The notes under the pieces are model-generated. The model saw only the letters and a list, made by a program, of their open reading frames with translations. It searched no databases and was not told where the DNA came from. Of a stretch of 35,668 nt of DNA, positions 15,835-24,275 are shown piece by piece. Source of the stretch: Candidatus Nitrosopumilus sp. (GTDB lineage: Archaea; Thermoproteota; Nitrososphaeria; Nitrososphaerales; Nitrosopumilaceae); the NCBI GenBank assembly GCA_029250275.1, contig JAPFBP010000011.1, positions 1 through 35,668 on the forward strand, given 5' to 3'. Each line of letters begins with the position of its first letter. Positions within the stretch are counted from its first letter, which is position 1. Position numbers and translations under genes: made by a program.

Positions 15835-17201
15835 TGCTTATTCCTCATTAAATCATTTAGTAAATTCATTCCTTCAACCAATGTTTTTTCATCTTGACAT
15901 GCAGATAGTCTGATAAAATTCTTGTAATCTCCAAATACTTCCCCTGGGGATACTGCCAAACCTTTCTCTAGGGCACTATTGGCAAATTCAGCTCCGTCAA
16001 AACCTTCTTGATTAATTCTTGCAAAAATGTACATTGCACCATCAGGTACTACGAAATCTAATCCCATTATGCTTGCTTTATCTGCCAACACATCTAACCT
16101 CTTTTGTACTGTATTAGTATTATTGGATATGTCTGCTTCAAGGGCTTTCATAGCAATGTATTGTATTGGTTCAGAGACATTTGTAAGGCATAATGCCTCT
16201 AATTTTGCCATTTTTTCAATAATTTTTGAATCTGCAATGGTATATCCTATTCTGAATCCAGTCATTGCATGTGATTTTGAAAATGATTGTGTAACGATAC
16301 TTTTATCATAATTATAACTTAGAATGCTTTTCCAACTGGTTTTTACATATTGTGAATAAATTTCATCACTTAGTATATAGAGATTATTTTTTATTGCTAA
16401 TTCAATTATGTTATCTTGTAATTTTTCATTTAGAATTTTCCCTGTAGGGTTATTCGGGTAGTTTAGAACAATCATTTTTGTATTTGAATTGATTGTACTT
16501 TTGATCTGTTCTAATGATGGATCCCACTTGTCTTCAAAAGTTGTATTGATGGTTCTAACTTTAATCCCCGAATATAATGCACAATCTTTGTATGCAGGCC
16601 ATGCGGGCTCAATTACAATCATTTCATCACCTGGATTCAAAAGAGTTGTAATTGCGGTGAAAATTGAAAATCTTGCCCCTGGACTTACAATGATGTTATC
16701 TTGTTGAATATTTGCATTGAATTTTTTTGATACATATTTTACAAGTGCTTCTCTAAACATAGGCATCCCTTTTGCTTGACCGTATTTTAGAAATCCTTTA
16801 TCAAAAACTTCTTCCAGTGCACTTTTTACAATCTTTGGAGGTAAAAAATCAGGTTCTCCTATTTCCATATGTATAATTTTTTTCCCTTGTGCTTCAAGTG
16901 ATTTTGCTTTTAAAAAAATTGAAAGATGTGTTTGTTTGTTGGTCGATTGGACCTTTACTGATTCATTTAAAAGAAAATTCAAAAATTTTGTAGCAATTGT
17001 TTCATCTAGACCAATATTATTACATAATAAAATTACTTTTCTACGTAAACTGTCTTCTCTTACTTCATCTGTTACTCCTTTCCCAATATTTTTTTTGACT
17101 TCACCAATCTCTCCAGCAATATCCGTTCTAGTTTTTAACAACTCTATCATTTTTAGAGTCACCTCGTCCATTTTATTTCGAAGATCGTTAATGTCTGACA
17201 T
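15831..17201 (-). CDS. Chorismate mutase (AroQ)-aminotransferase fusion
   Basis: Residues 1 to about 85 form an AroQ-type chorismate mutase (MSDINDLRNKMDEV, then LLKTRTDIAGEIGEVKKNIG), which turns chorismate into prephenate. The rest is a class I PLP aminotransferase, with MEIGEPDF, LNYPNNPTGK, SDEIYSQYV and the PLP-lysine region SFSKSHAMTGFRIGY. It would supply the transamination step to tyrosine or phenylalanine. The start MSDIND at 17201 is 4 bases after the aroC stop; a longer frame to 17252 would run back into aroC and is rejected. It overlaps tyrA by four bases, so the products are made together. Confidence 0.9.
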   Translation of the reverse strand: MSDINDLRNKMDEVTLKMIELLKTRTDIAGEIGEVKKNIGKGVTDEVREDSLRRKVILLCNNIGLDETIATKFLNFLLNESVKVQSTNKQTHLSIFLKAKSLEAQGKKIIHMEIGEPDFLPPKIVKSALEEVFDKGFLKYGQAKGMPMFREALVKYVSKKFNANIQQDNIIVSPGARFSIFTAITTLLNPGDEMIVIEPAWPAYKDCALYSGIKVRTINTTFEDKWDPSLEQIKSTINSNTKMIVLNYPNNPTGKILNEKLQDNIIELAIKNNLYILSDEIYSQYVKTSWKSILSYNYDKSIVTQSFSKSHAMTGFRIGYTIADSKIIEKMAKLEALCLTNVSEPIQYIAMKALEADISNNTNTVQKRLDVLADKASIMGLDFVVPDGAMYIFARINQEGFDGAEFANSALEKGLAVSPGEVFGDYKNFIRLSACQDEKTLVEGMNLLNDLMRNKQ

Positions 17202-17205
17202 TTTC

Positions 17206-18303
17206 TTATAGGACTGGTTTGATTGCTCCTGAAAGGAGTGCATGGTCTGCAATTGTTAATGCTACAAGTGAATCTACTACTGGTGGGGCTCTAGGTACGA
17301 CACATGGGTCATGTCTGCCTTTGACTTGGAGAATTACTTCTTTTTTTGTTTTAATGTCTATTGTTTTTTGTTTTTGAGCAATAGATGATACTGGCTTGAA
17401 AGCAATTCTTATGGTGATTGGCATTCCATTTGAAATACCTCCTAGAATTCCTCCTGATCTGTTTGTTTCTGTAATTATTTTCCCTTTCTTTACAGCATAC
17501 AAATCATTATTTTCTGAACCATAAAGTTCAGAACCATGAAATCCTGAACCAAACTCTATTCCTTTAACTGATGGGATTGAAAAAATTGCTTTACTTAAAT
17601 CTGATTCTAACGAACTAAAAATTGGTTCACCTAAACCTACTGGAACATTGGTTGTAATTGATTCAATAATTCCTCCTAGTGAATCTCCTTTTCTTCTTGC
17701 ATCTAAAATATTTTCTCTCATAATTTTTGCCGTTTTAGTTTCTGGACACCTCACTTCATTTTTATAAATCAAATTAACCATTTTATTATTAAATTCTTTT
17801 TCCATCTTTACTTTTCCAATCTGCGATACGAATGAATTTGTTTCAACACCTAATGTTACTTTAAGTAATTTTCTTGCAATAGCTCCTCCCATAACGTGAG
17901 TTGCTGTTAACCTTCCAGAAAATCTTCCTCCTCCCCTATGATCATTATAGTGATTATATTTTACCATTGCAGGATAATCTGAATGACCTGGTCTTAGTTT
18001 TATCTTCAAATCTTCATAATCTTTTGATTTTTGATCACTGTTCCAAACCACCATAGTAATTGGTGCACCTGTTGTATGGCCTCTAAACACTCCTGAAATA
18101 ATTTCAACAATGTCTCCTTCTTTTCTTTGAGTTGAGATTAGATTTTGACCTGGCCTTCTAAGATCTAACATTTTTTGAATGTCTTTTTCATCAATTTCTA
18201 ATCCTGCTGGACAACCATCCAAAACTGCACCAATTGATTTCCCATGACTTTCACCAAAACTTGTTAAAACAAGACGCTGACCAATAGAACTTCCAGGCAA
18301 CAT
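17206..18303 (-). CDS. aroC: Chorismate synthase
   Basis: AroC eliminates phosphate from EPSP to give chorismate and needs reduced FMN. Seen in order are FGESHGKSIGAVLDGCPAG (12-30), RPGHSDYPAMVKY (about 100-115), DHRGGGRFSGRLTA and VKGRHDPCVVPRAPPV near the C-terminus, all signature blocks. The 365 residues are full length. Its ATG is separated from aroA by a 329-base gap that holds a structured RNA, so aroC probably has its own promoter in the AT-rich stretch just before it. The fusion gene follows after 4 bases. Confidence 0.97.
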   Translation of the reverse strand: MLPGSSIGQRLVLTSFGESHGKSIGAVLDGCPAGLEIDEKDIQKMLDLRRPGQNLISTQRKEGDIVEIISGVFRGHTTGAPITMVVWNSDQKSKDYEDLKIKLRPGHSDYPAMVKYNHYNDHRGGGRFSGRLTATHVMGGAIARKLLKVTLGVETNSFVSQIGKVKMEKEFNNKMVNLIYKNEVRCPETKTAKIMRENILDARRKGDSLGGIIESITTNVPVGLGEPIFSSLESDLSKAIFSIPSVKGIEFGSGFHGSELYGSENNDLYAVKKGKIITETNRSGGILGGISNGMPITIRIAFKPVSSIAQKQKTIDIKTKKEVILQVKGRHDPCVVPRAPPVVDSLVALTIADHALLSGAIKPVL

Positions 18304-18632
18304 ACTATCAAGGTTATCTGATGTTTATAATTCCTCATTTTGAAATTTACTGATAATTTTATCTACTGTTTGATTATTTTTTGGTTTTATTTCCTACCTG
18401 TTTAAAAATTATATTATTATTGAATTAAATATGAAATAATTATAATATATTCTTAAATATAACAATAACATATACAATATATGCAATATCATGTAAATTA
18501 TAAAGAATAATTTGCGCGACCCTGCGAAAAAGACATGTTATCTACGCAAATGCGTTGTGGGTGAGGAGAATGCTTTTCACTCTATACAGGGTCGCGCCTT
18601 TTATCTTTAAATAATTTTTTTAAAAAATAATT
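18304..18632. other. Intergenic region between aroA and aroC
   Basis: This gap of 329 bases is the largest in the window. It is very AT-rich apart from a GC-rich, highly structured block at 18514-18597, described separately. The part next to aroC (about 18304-18510) has no open frame of note and probably carries the aroC promoter on the minus strand and the RNA promoter on the plus strand (attataaag near 18497-18505). The part next to aroA is T-rich on the plus strand. Confidence 0.7.
18514..18597 (+). ncRNA. Structured RNA of unknown family (three-helix fold)
   Basis: A perfect 11-pair outer helix joins GCGCGACCCTG (18514-18524) to CAGGGTCGCGC (18587-18597). Inside are a small hairpin ACGC-AAAT-GCGT (18544-18555) and a 10-pair hairpin GGGTGAGGAG (18559-18568) with CTTTTCACTC (18573-18582) around an AATG loop. 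The second hairpin uses three G-U pairs on the plus strand, which would be A-C mismatches on the minus strand, so the plus strand is the likely RNA. Its high GC content stands out from the surroundings, and CTTTTATC with T runs follows. It resembles no family I can name; it lacks H/ACA and C/D boxes. Confidence 0.68.
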
Positions 18633-19901
18633 TTAAACGATTTTAATTTTAGCACCCATTCGTTTCATCTCTTCAATAAAACTTGGATATGAAACTTTAA
18701 TTGATTCAGGATCAGTTACAGTACAATTACCTACAAACATTCCAGCAATACAAAAAGCCATGAATAATCTGTGATCTTCTTCTGATATTAAATCCGCCCC
18801 TGAAATATTTTCAGATGCTTCTAAAATCATACCATCTTCTTTTTCTTGAACTCTAATTCCAAGTTTTACCAGTTCTCTTGATATGATTGCAATTCTATCT
18901 GTTTCTTTTAGTCTTGCATGTTTTACATTGAATATTTCAATTGGAGCAGATGAACATAATGCCAAAATTGCAAGAGGTGGAAGAAGATCAGGGGAATTAC
19001 TCAAATCAAATTTTCCACCGTTTAATTTTTTAGGTGATTTAATTTTAATTTGATCATTATCTATAGTAATTTTAACTCCTAACTTTTCTAAAATATCTAT
19101 GAATACTTTGTCTCCTTGAGGGAGATTCCCAATATTCCCATTTATTACAATATTTTCTCCATTTAGAACAGTAGCTGATAGAAGAAGAGCGAGACTTGAA
19201 AAATCAATTGGAACAGTAAATGTTGTTTCTTTGTAAATTTGTGGAGTAATGTTATATCGTTTGTATGGGATTAGTGTTTGTACTGTTACACCAAACTTTT
19301 GCATTGTAGCAATTGTTGCATCAATATATGGTTTTGATACTAAATTTCCTTCTATGGTTAGATTGATTCCTTTTTCTGTTAGTGGTGCACAAATTAATAG
19401 TGCAGAAATAAATTGGCTTGAAAAATTTCCAGGAATTTTTACTTCCCCTCCTACAATCTTTCCTTTAATTTTGATTGGTGGTTTTCCATCAGTCGAACTA
19501 CACTGTGCCCCAATACTTGATAATGCATCTAAGAGGGGTTGCATTGGTCTTTTTTGTAAACTTGAATCTCCAGTAAGTGTAATCTCTTCAGAAAATAAAC
19601 TGGCAATACCTGATGCTATTCTAATTGTAGTGCCTGAATTTTCTGTATTAATTTCAGGTACTTTTATGCCTATTTTTATTGGATTTTTAACAATAATTAC
19701 TGAATTTATGATCTCGATTTCTGCTCCAAATTTTTTACAAGCTTCAATTGTTGCAATAGTGTCTGCTGACAATAATGCATTTTCAACTCTACTGTTTTTT
19801 CCAGCAATTGATGCAAGAAAAATTGCTCTATGAGTGTAACTCTTGTTTGGAGGACAAACTATCTGCCCTGAAATTTTTGATTTTTCAATTTTACACTTCA
19901 T
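18633..19901 (-). CDS. aroA: 3-phosphoshikimate 1-carboxyvinyltransferase (EPSP synthase)
   Basis: This enzyme joins phosphoenolpyruvate to shikimate-3-phosphate. The signatures NKSYTHRAIFLASIAG (19-34) and ENSGTTIRIASGIASLF (about 86-102) bind the substrates, and the LKETDRIA block lies near residue 335. The 422 residues are full length. Its ATG lies 11 bases inside the shikimate kinase gene, showing tight coupling with the upstream gene. It is the last gene before the structured-RNA gap. Confidence 0.97.
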   Translation of the reverse strand: MKCKIEKSKISGQIVCPPNKSYTHRAIFLASIAGKNSRVENALLSADTIATIEACKKFGAEIEIINSVIIVKNPIKIGIKVPEINTENSGTTIRIASGIASLFSEEITLTGDSSLQKRPMQPLLDALSSIGAQCSSTDGKPPIKIKGKIVGGEVKIPGNFSSQFISALLICAPLTEKGINLTIEGNLVSKPYIDATIATMQKFGVTVQTLIPYKRYNITPQIYKETTFTVPIDFSSLALLLSATVLNGENIVINGNIGNLPQGDKVFIDILEKLGVKITIDNDQIKIKSPKKLNGGKFDLSNSPDLLPPLAILALCSSAPIEIFNVKHARLKETDRIAIISRELVKLGIRVQEKEDGMILEASENISGADLISEEDHRLFMAFCIAGMFVGNCTVTDPESIKVSYPSFIEEMKRMGAKIKIV

Positions 19902-20745
19902 GAGCTTCTGCCTTTTTATTACTGATTTTTGAAACTATGATGTTCCCTTCTAATGTTGAAAATACTTTTCTAATTGCTGCTTCGTTTTCTTTTTTAGTAA
20001 TTGCTGCAATTGATGGCCCATTACCAGAAACTGATGCTCCTAATGCTCCTTTTTCAATTAAATCTGTAATTATTTTGGGATCAGAATTCAAAATTGACGC
20101 TGTAGCTAATCCATTTATTATCATTGCATCCCAGTAATTTGCTTTTCTAGATAATTCCCATGCGTTCTCAAATATGGATGAGAACATTTTGAGTTTTTTT
20201 AGATTTCCTCTTTTTCTATTTCTTGGAATGAATATCACCACAATTAAATTTGTTGGGCCTTTTTCAAATCGAATTCTTTCCTTCTTTGCATTATCTGTAA
20301 CATTAAATCCTCCATAGTAACAAGAACATGCATCATCATATGCTCCGGTGATGCTAACTTTTGATTCAATTGACGCATCAACTCCTGCAAGTAAAATTTG
20401 TTGATCAGTTAATTTAGGATTAAAAATTTTTGCGCATGCTAAAGCAATTGCTGAAGAAATTGCACTTGAGCTTTTTAATCCATAGCCTGTGGGAATTTCT
20501 GAATCTAATGTAATTGAAATTTTATTTTGTTCTAAATCTTTTTTTGAAACAATTTTTTCTACAGTTTTGTTAATTAAGCGAGAACTTAGACTCTTGTTTT
20601 CAGACTGGATTGAAATCCCTTTTCCTGGGCTTGTCTCTACTGTCACTTCTACTTTTAATGCAATTCCTAAAGTGGCTCCCTTTTGGTTTGCAATTGCATT
20701 TACCAACGAGACTGCACCGTGGACTGTAGCCTTTGCTTTTGCCAT
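19891..20745 (-). CDS. aroK: Shikimate kinase, archaeal GHMP type
   Basis: Archaeal shikimate kinase belongs to the GHMP (galactokinase, homoserine, mevalonate, phosphomevalonate) superfamily and is unrelated to bacterial AroK. The ATP loop IPTGYGLKSSSAISSAIALA is at about residues 85-104, and the C-terminal glycine-rich ALGASVSGNGPSIAA is also conserved. The ATG at 20745 (MAKAKATVHG) overlaps the aroE stop by one base; a TTG just before it would add one residue and is not needed. It makes shikimate-3-phosphate for AroA, encoded next. Confidence 0.95.
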   Translation of the reverse strand: MAKAKATVHGAVSLVNAIANQKGATLGIALKVEVTVETSPGKGISIQSENKSLSSRLINKTVEKIVSKKDLEQNKISITLDSEIPTGYGLKSSSAISSAIALACAKIFNPKLTDQQILLAGVDASIESKVSITGAYDDACSCYYGGFNVTDNAKKERIRFEKGPTNLIVVIFIPRNRKRGNLKKLKMFSSIFENAWELSRKANYWDAMIINGLATASILNSDPKIITDLIEKGALGASVSGNGPSIAAITKKENEAAIRKVFSTLEGNIIVSKISNKKAEAHEV

Positions 20746-21566
20746 CAAAATCCCCCTAACAATGCTTTTTTCATGGCATTATAAGGTGCTTCTACACCGT
20801 GCCAAATCTCAAAAGATCTGACAGCTTGACCTAGAAGCATTTCATAACCGTAAATTATGGTTGCTTTTTTTGCTTTTGCTTTTTTGATAAAATCTGTATT
20901 CATTGGAGCATATACAATATCATACACGATTGTTTTTTCATTAATTCCATCCAATGAAATAACACTGGGTTCATTTTTGAGCCCCACTGATGTGGCATTA
21001 ATAATAATATCATAATTTCTTACTGTATCATTAACGTCTTCAATTTTTACAGCATTAGCCTCTAGTCCAATTGTTTTTGCAAATTCTGAAAGACTAGTTC
21101 CTTTTTCTAATGTTCTATTTGCAATGGTTATACTCTTTGCTTTTTCTTTAGCAAATCCTGCAACTATTGCTCTTGCAGCTCCTCCTGATCCAATTAAAAG
21201 AACTTTGGTTCCTTTGATGTTTAATTCTTTTTTCTTAAATGGTTCTAAAAATCCATCCATATCTGTGTTGTATCCTTTTAGAATTCCATCTTTGTTTGAT
21301 ACTGTATTAACTGCCCCAATCAAACTACATGACTCATCCATTGTATCTAAATATTTCATCATCTCTATTTTATGTGGAATTGTAATGTTAAAACCATCAA
21401 TTTTGATTTTTTTTAATCCTTGTATTCCTCCTTCTAATTCCCCTTTAGGAATTCTATATCCAATGTATGATGAATCTAAATTTAATTCTCTAAATGCTGC
21501 ACTGTGAATATTTGGTGATAATGAATGATCAATAGGATCTCCTATTACTGCAAATGATTTACCCAT
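20745..21566 (-). CDS. aroE: Shikimate dehydrogenase
   Basis: AroE reduces 3-dehydroshikimate to shikimate, usually with NADPH. The substrate site is shown by DPIDHSLSPNIHSAAF near the start, NITIPHK (catalytic Lys, about 59-65) and NTVSNKDGILKGYNTDMDGF. The Rossmann loop is LLIGSGGAARAI and the dinucleotide-specificity stretch ANRTLEKG supports NADPH. The 273 residues are full length. It is separated from aroD by 50 bases, the widest gap in this part of the cluster. Confidence 0.96.
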   Translation of the reverse strand: MGKSFAVIGDPIDHSLSPNIHSAAFRELNLDSSYIGYRIPKGELEGGIQGLKKIKIDGFNITIPHKIEMMKYLDTMDESCSLIGAVNTVSNKDGILKGYNTDMDGFLEPFKKKELNIKGTKVLLIGSGGAARAIVAGFAKEKAKSITIANRTLEKGTSLSEFAKTIGLEANAVKIEDVNDTVRNYDIIINATSVGLKNEPSVISLDGINEKTIVYDIVYAPMNTDFIKKAKAKKATIIYGYEMLLGQAVRSFEIWHGVEAPYNAMKKALLGGF

Positions 21567-21616
21567 CTTATTTTATTGAGTATTATGATTGATTTAAACT
21601 CTCAACTATTTTACTG

Positions 21617-22288
21617 CTATTTTTTTAAATTTGTAATTTTTTTTATTTCATCAACACTAAACTGTCCTGGAGCTATTGCTTTTCCCAGTGATACGTATGT
21701 GTATGGACTACCTAAATACAGGCATAAAATCCTTGAAATTCTGCCATAATCGCCCATTGCAAATGAAATTAGATTATTTTTTCCTTTCTTACTATACAGT
21801 TCTAGCATTCTAGTTGAATCGTCTGTTGATTTTGCAGTGCTTACTATTTTTATATTTGATGAAAATTTACTCATTTGAGATATTTTCTTTTCCAATTCTG
21901 CTGAACTTGGAGTCTTTTTAAAATCGTGCCATGAAACAAGTAATTTTGTTTTTGTTGATTTCAAATACTTTGTTAATGATGAATTTTTCTTTAATGTGTT
22001 AAATTCTATATCTAGCATGAATGGATTGTATTCTGCAATTAATTTTATAATTGCAATTCTTTCCTTTTCATTTCCTGTAAACTTCCCACCTTCATTTTTT
22101 GGTCTTAATGTGCATACGACTCTATTGAGATCTTTCTTTATCATTTCTAATATTTCTGGAATTTGTTCAATTTTTAGAAAATCTAATCTTATTTCAACAA
22201 AATCTGATTTTGAAAGCGCAATTTTTAATATTTTTTTAGTTTTTACTGGGGTTTGCTCTGCAACGGAAACACATGTTTTGTATTTCAT
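21617..22288 (-). CDS. aroD: 3-dehydroquinate dehydratase, type I
   Basis: Type I dehydroquinase dehydrates 3-dehydroquinate through a Schiff base. Conserved features are EIRLDFLK (about 32-39), LLVSWHDFKKTP with the catalytic His, the KIVSTAK Lys strand and ISFAMGDYGRISR. The terminal stretch SPYTYVSLGKAIAPGQFS closes the barrel as expected. At 223 residues it is typical. Its ATG overlaps the end of the upstream DHQ synthase gene by four bases. Confidence 0.95.
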   Translation of the reverse strand: MKYKTCVSVAEQTPVKTKKILKIALSKSDFVEIRLDFLKIEQIPEILEMIKKDLNRVVCTLRPKNEGGKFTGNEKERIAIIKLIAEYNPFMLDIEFNTLKKNSSLTKYLKSTKTKLLVSWHDFKKTPSSAELEKKISQMSKFSSNIKIVSTAKSTDDSTRMLELYSKKGKNNLISFAMGDYGRISRILCLYLGSPYTYVSLGKAIAPGQFSVDEIKKITNLKK

Positions 22289-23343
22289 TTTTCTAAAATA
22301 TACTCATCAGAAACTTCCATTCCGAAATGTCTACCCGTTGCAGGTTTTGAATGAACCATAACCATATCTCCTTTCTTTAAGTGAGTAACTGAAACCAGTT
22401 GTCCATTTGATTTTACAAAGCGAATTGTTTCTGCATCTTGTGCAATAATTCCACCTGTCTCTCCTCCAACAGTAGCTTTTATCATTAACATTGGTCTACG
22501 TTCAATCTTTGATCTTCCTACAGTCACTCTTCTTGCTTTTCCTTTTGAATTAAGAATTAACACTTCAGAACCTGTTTCTACTTCTGAGAGATAATTTGTT
22601 GTTCCATCTGGAGATAATGTATAGCAATGAACTGCGCCTGCGTTTACTCTAAATGGTCTTGGTGATGTAAATGATGATCCTACAGATTCATTATGAACTA
22701 AAAACAAAAAATTTGATCTACTACCAATTAACATTCCTTCTCCTTTATGAAGCATAGATGCAGTATCTACACAAACTCGTTCACCGTCTCCCACTTCTTT
22801 AATTTCTGTAATCTTTGCTGGCTTCATGTCGAAACTCTTTGTTCCCAAGTATACCATGACTTCACGAACTTCATTAATTGAAGTTGCAGTAAATATTACC
22901 CCATCTACACCTACTTCTAAAATTGAAAACATCTTCCTTACTTCTTTAGGCGTTTTAGCAATGGCAAAGATTTTGGTGTGACTTTTATGTAATTTTGCAA
23001 TAATATTCTCTAATGGAATTATTTTCCAATCTTTTACTTCTATTATTACAAAGTCTAATCCTTTTTTGGCTATAGTGAGAACATTTTCAATATCTGAGTT
23101 TGATAAAATTTGGAATTTTCTTCCAATTTTCTTCCCCTTTGGTTTTACTCCGTCTTTTTCTATCACCACATAGTTTGCTGTATTGGAAGTAAACACAGTT
23201 TGTAGTTTTGTTTTTTTATTGCCTAGTTTTTTTGGGTCAAGATATACCATATTGATTCCCTCTTCTTGTAATTGAGGTAGGAATTTAGCTAACTGTGCTT
23301 GTGACGCTTTAGGTAAAATTATTAATTCTCTTGATTTACTCAA
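22285..23343 (-). CDS. aroB': 3-dehydroquinate synthase II (archaeal)
   Basis: Together with ADH synthase this enzyme replaces bacterial AroF/G/H and AroB: it oxidatively deaminates and cyclises 2-amino-3,7-dideoxy-threo-hept-6-ulosonate to 3-dehydroquinate using NAD. Recognisable stretches are DTASMLHKGEGMLIGS, FRVNAGAVHCYT and YLSEVETGSEVLI. The 352 residues match the archaeal family. The start is TTG at 23343, eight bases before the end of ADH synthase, so translation of the two is coupled. Confidence 0.95.
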   Translation of the reverse strand: MSKSRELIILPKASQAQLAKFLPQLQEEGINMVYLDPKKLGNKKTKLQTVFTSNTANYVVIEKDGVKPKGKKIGRKFQILSNSDIENVLTIAKKGLDFVIIEVKDWKIIPLENIIAKLHKSHTKIFAIAKTPKEVRKMFSILEVGVDGVIFTATSINEVREVMVYLGTKSFDMKPAKITEIKEVGDGERVCVDTASMLHKGEGMLIGSRSNFLFLVHNESVGSSFTSPRPFRVNAGAVHCYTLSPDGTTNYLSEVETGSEVLILNSKGKARRVTVGRSKIERRPMLMIKATVGGETGGIIAQDAETIRFVKSNGQLVSVTHLKKGDMVMVHSKPATGRHFGMEVSDEYILEK

Positions 23344-24118
23344 TTTTTTTCATTGCTTCCTTTGCTGTTCCTTTTCTGAAAATTATTTCGGCTAATGCTT
23401 CTACCATTTTTTCAGGTGTTTTATGTGCAAAGATGTTTCTACCGTATGTAACTCCTTTAGCTCCTGCAGTCATTGCATCTTCAGTCATTTGAAGAATATC
23501 CAAGTCTGTATTAGCTTTTGGTCCACCAGCAATTACAATTGGAACTGGTGTACTCTTTACAATTTTTGCAAATGAATCAATGTCTCCGGTGTATAATGTT
23601 TTTACGATATCTGCACCACATTCTGCTCCAATTCTTGCAACATGTCCAACAATTTCTGGATCATGTGGATTTTTGATATTCTCTCCTCTAGGATACATCA
23701 TTGCTAAAAGTGGCATTCCCCATTTATGACATTGATCTGCAGTCATTCCAAGTTGTTCTAACATCTCAGGTTCTTCTTTGCCGCCGATGTTGATGTGTAA
23801 TGAAACTCCATCAGCTCCCATAGATACTGCTTCCTTTACAGTTCCAGTTAGCATTTTGCGATTCGGTGCTAATGATAATGAGGTGCTACTTGAAAAATGA
23901 ACTAAAATTCCTATTTTAGTTGGTTTTGGTAATGCTTTGAGAATCCCTTTGTTGATAATTACACTTGTAAGACCATGTCCTTCACATTTGTAAATTGTGG
24001 AAACTGGATCTTCAAGACCTTCTATAGGTCCGTTTGAAATACCATGATCCATTGGGATGCATAACATTCTTCCTTTTCTGAGTATTCGATTAAGTCTAAT
24101 TTGATTTCCTGATACCAT
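23336..24118 (-). CDS. aroA': 2-amino-3,7-dideoxy-D-threo-hept-6-ulosonate (ADH) synthase
   Basis: This class I aldolase-like enzyme condenses aspartate semialdehyde with 6-deoxy-5-ketofructose-1-phosphate in the archaeal entry to the shikimate pathway. Barrel features are [13 protein letters not shown] (about 23-35), the Schiff-base Lys in [10 protein letters not shown] and PIVIAGGPK, then GVTYGRNIF. The 260 residues are typical. It is close to fructose-bisphosphate aldolase, but its position directly before DHQ synthase II decides for ADH synthase. It is the first gene of the aromatic cluster, with the promoter in the 157-base gap shared with mqnC. Confidence 0.94.
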   Translation of the reverse strand: MVSGNQIRLNRILRKGRMLCIPMDHGISNGPIEGLEDPVSTIYKCEGHGLTSVIINKGILKALPKPTKIGILVHFSSSTSLSLAPNRKMLTGTVKEAVSMGADGVSLHINIGGKEEPEMLEQLGMTADQCHKWGMPLLAMMYPRGENIKNPHDPEIVGHVARIGAECGADIVKTLYTGDIDSFAKIVKSTPVPIVIAGGPKANTDLDILQMTEDAMTAGAKGVTYGRNIFAHKTPEKMVEALAEIIFRKGTAKEAMKKIE

Positions 24119-24275
24119 GATTTGATCTGATTTTTGTACCCTACTTAAAAATAACGTGAATCATTGAACTCACATTTCTCAAAAATTGCGCACAAATCAC
24201 TCTTTTTATTTATTTCTTTTCCGGCGTAATATTTCTATCAAGGATTAAATAGAAATTCCAAAGAATGAATGTTAC

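Noticed and set aside
18514-18597. Simple intrinsic terminator for aroA on the minus strand
   Set aside because: The inner hairpin pairs well only on the plus strand, the structure is branched and 84 bases long, and archaeal termination does not need hairpins.
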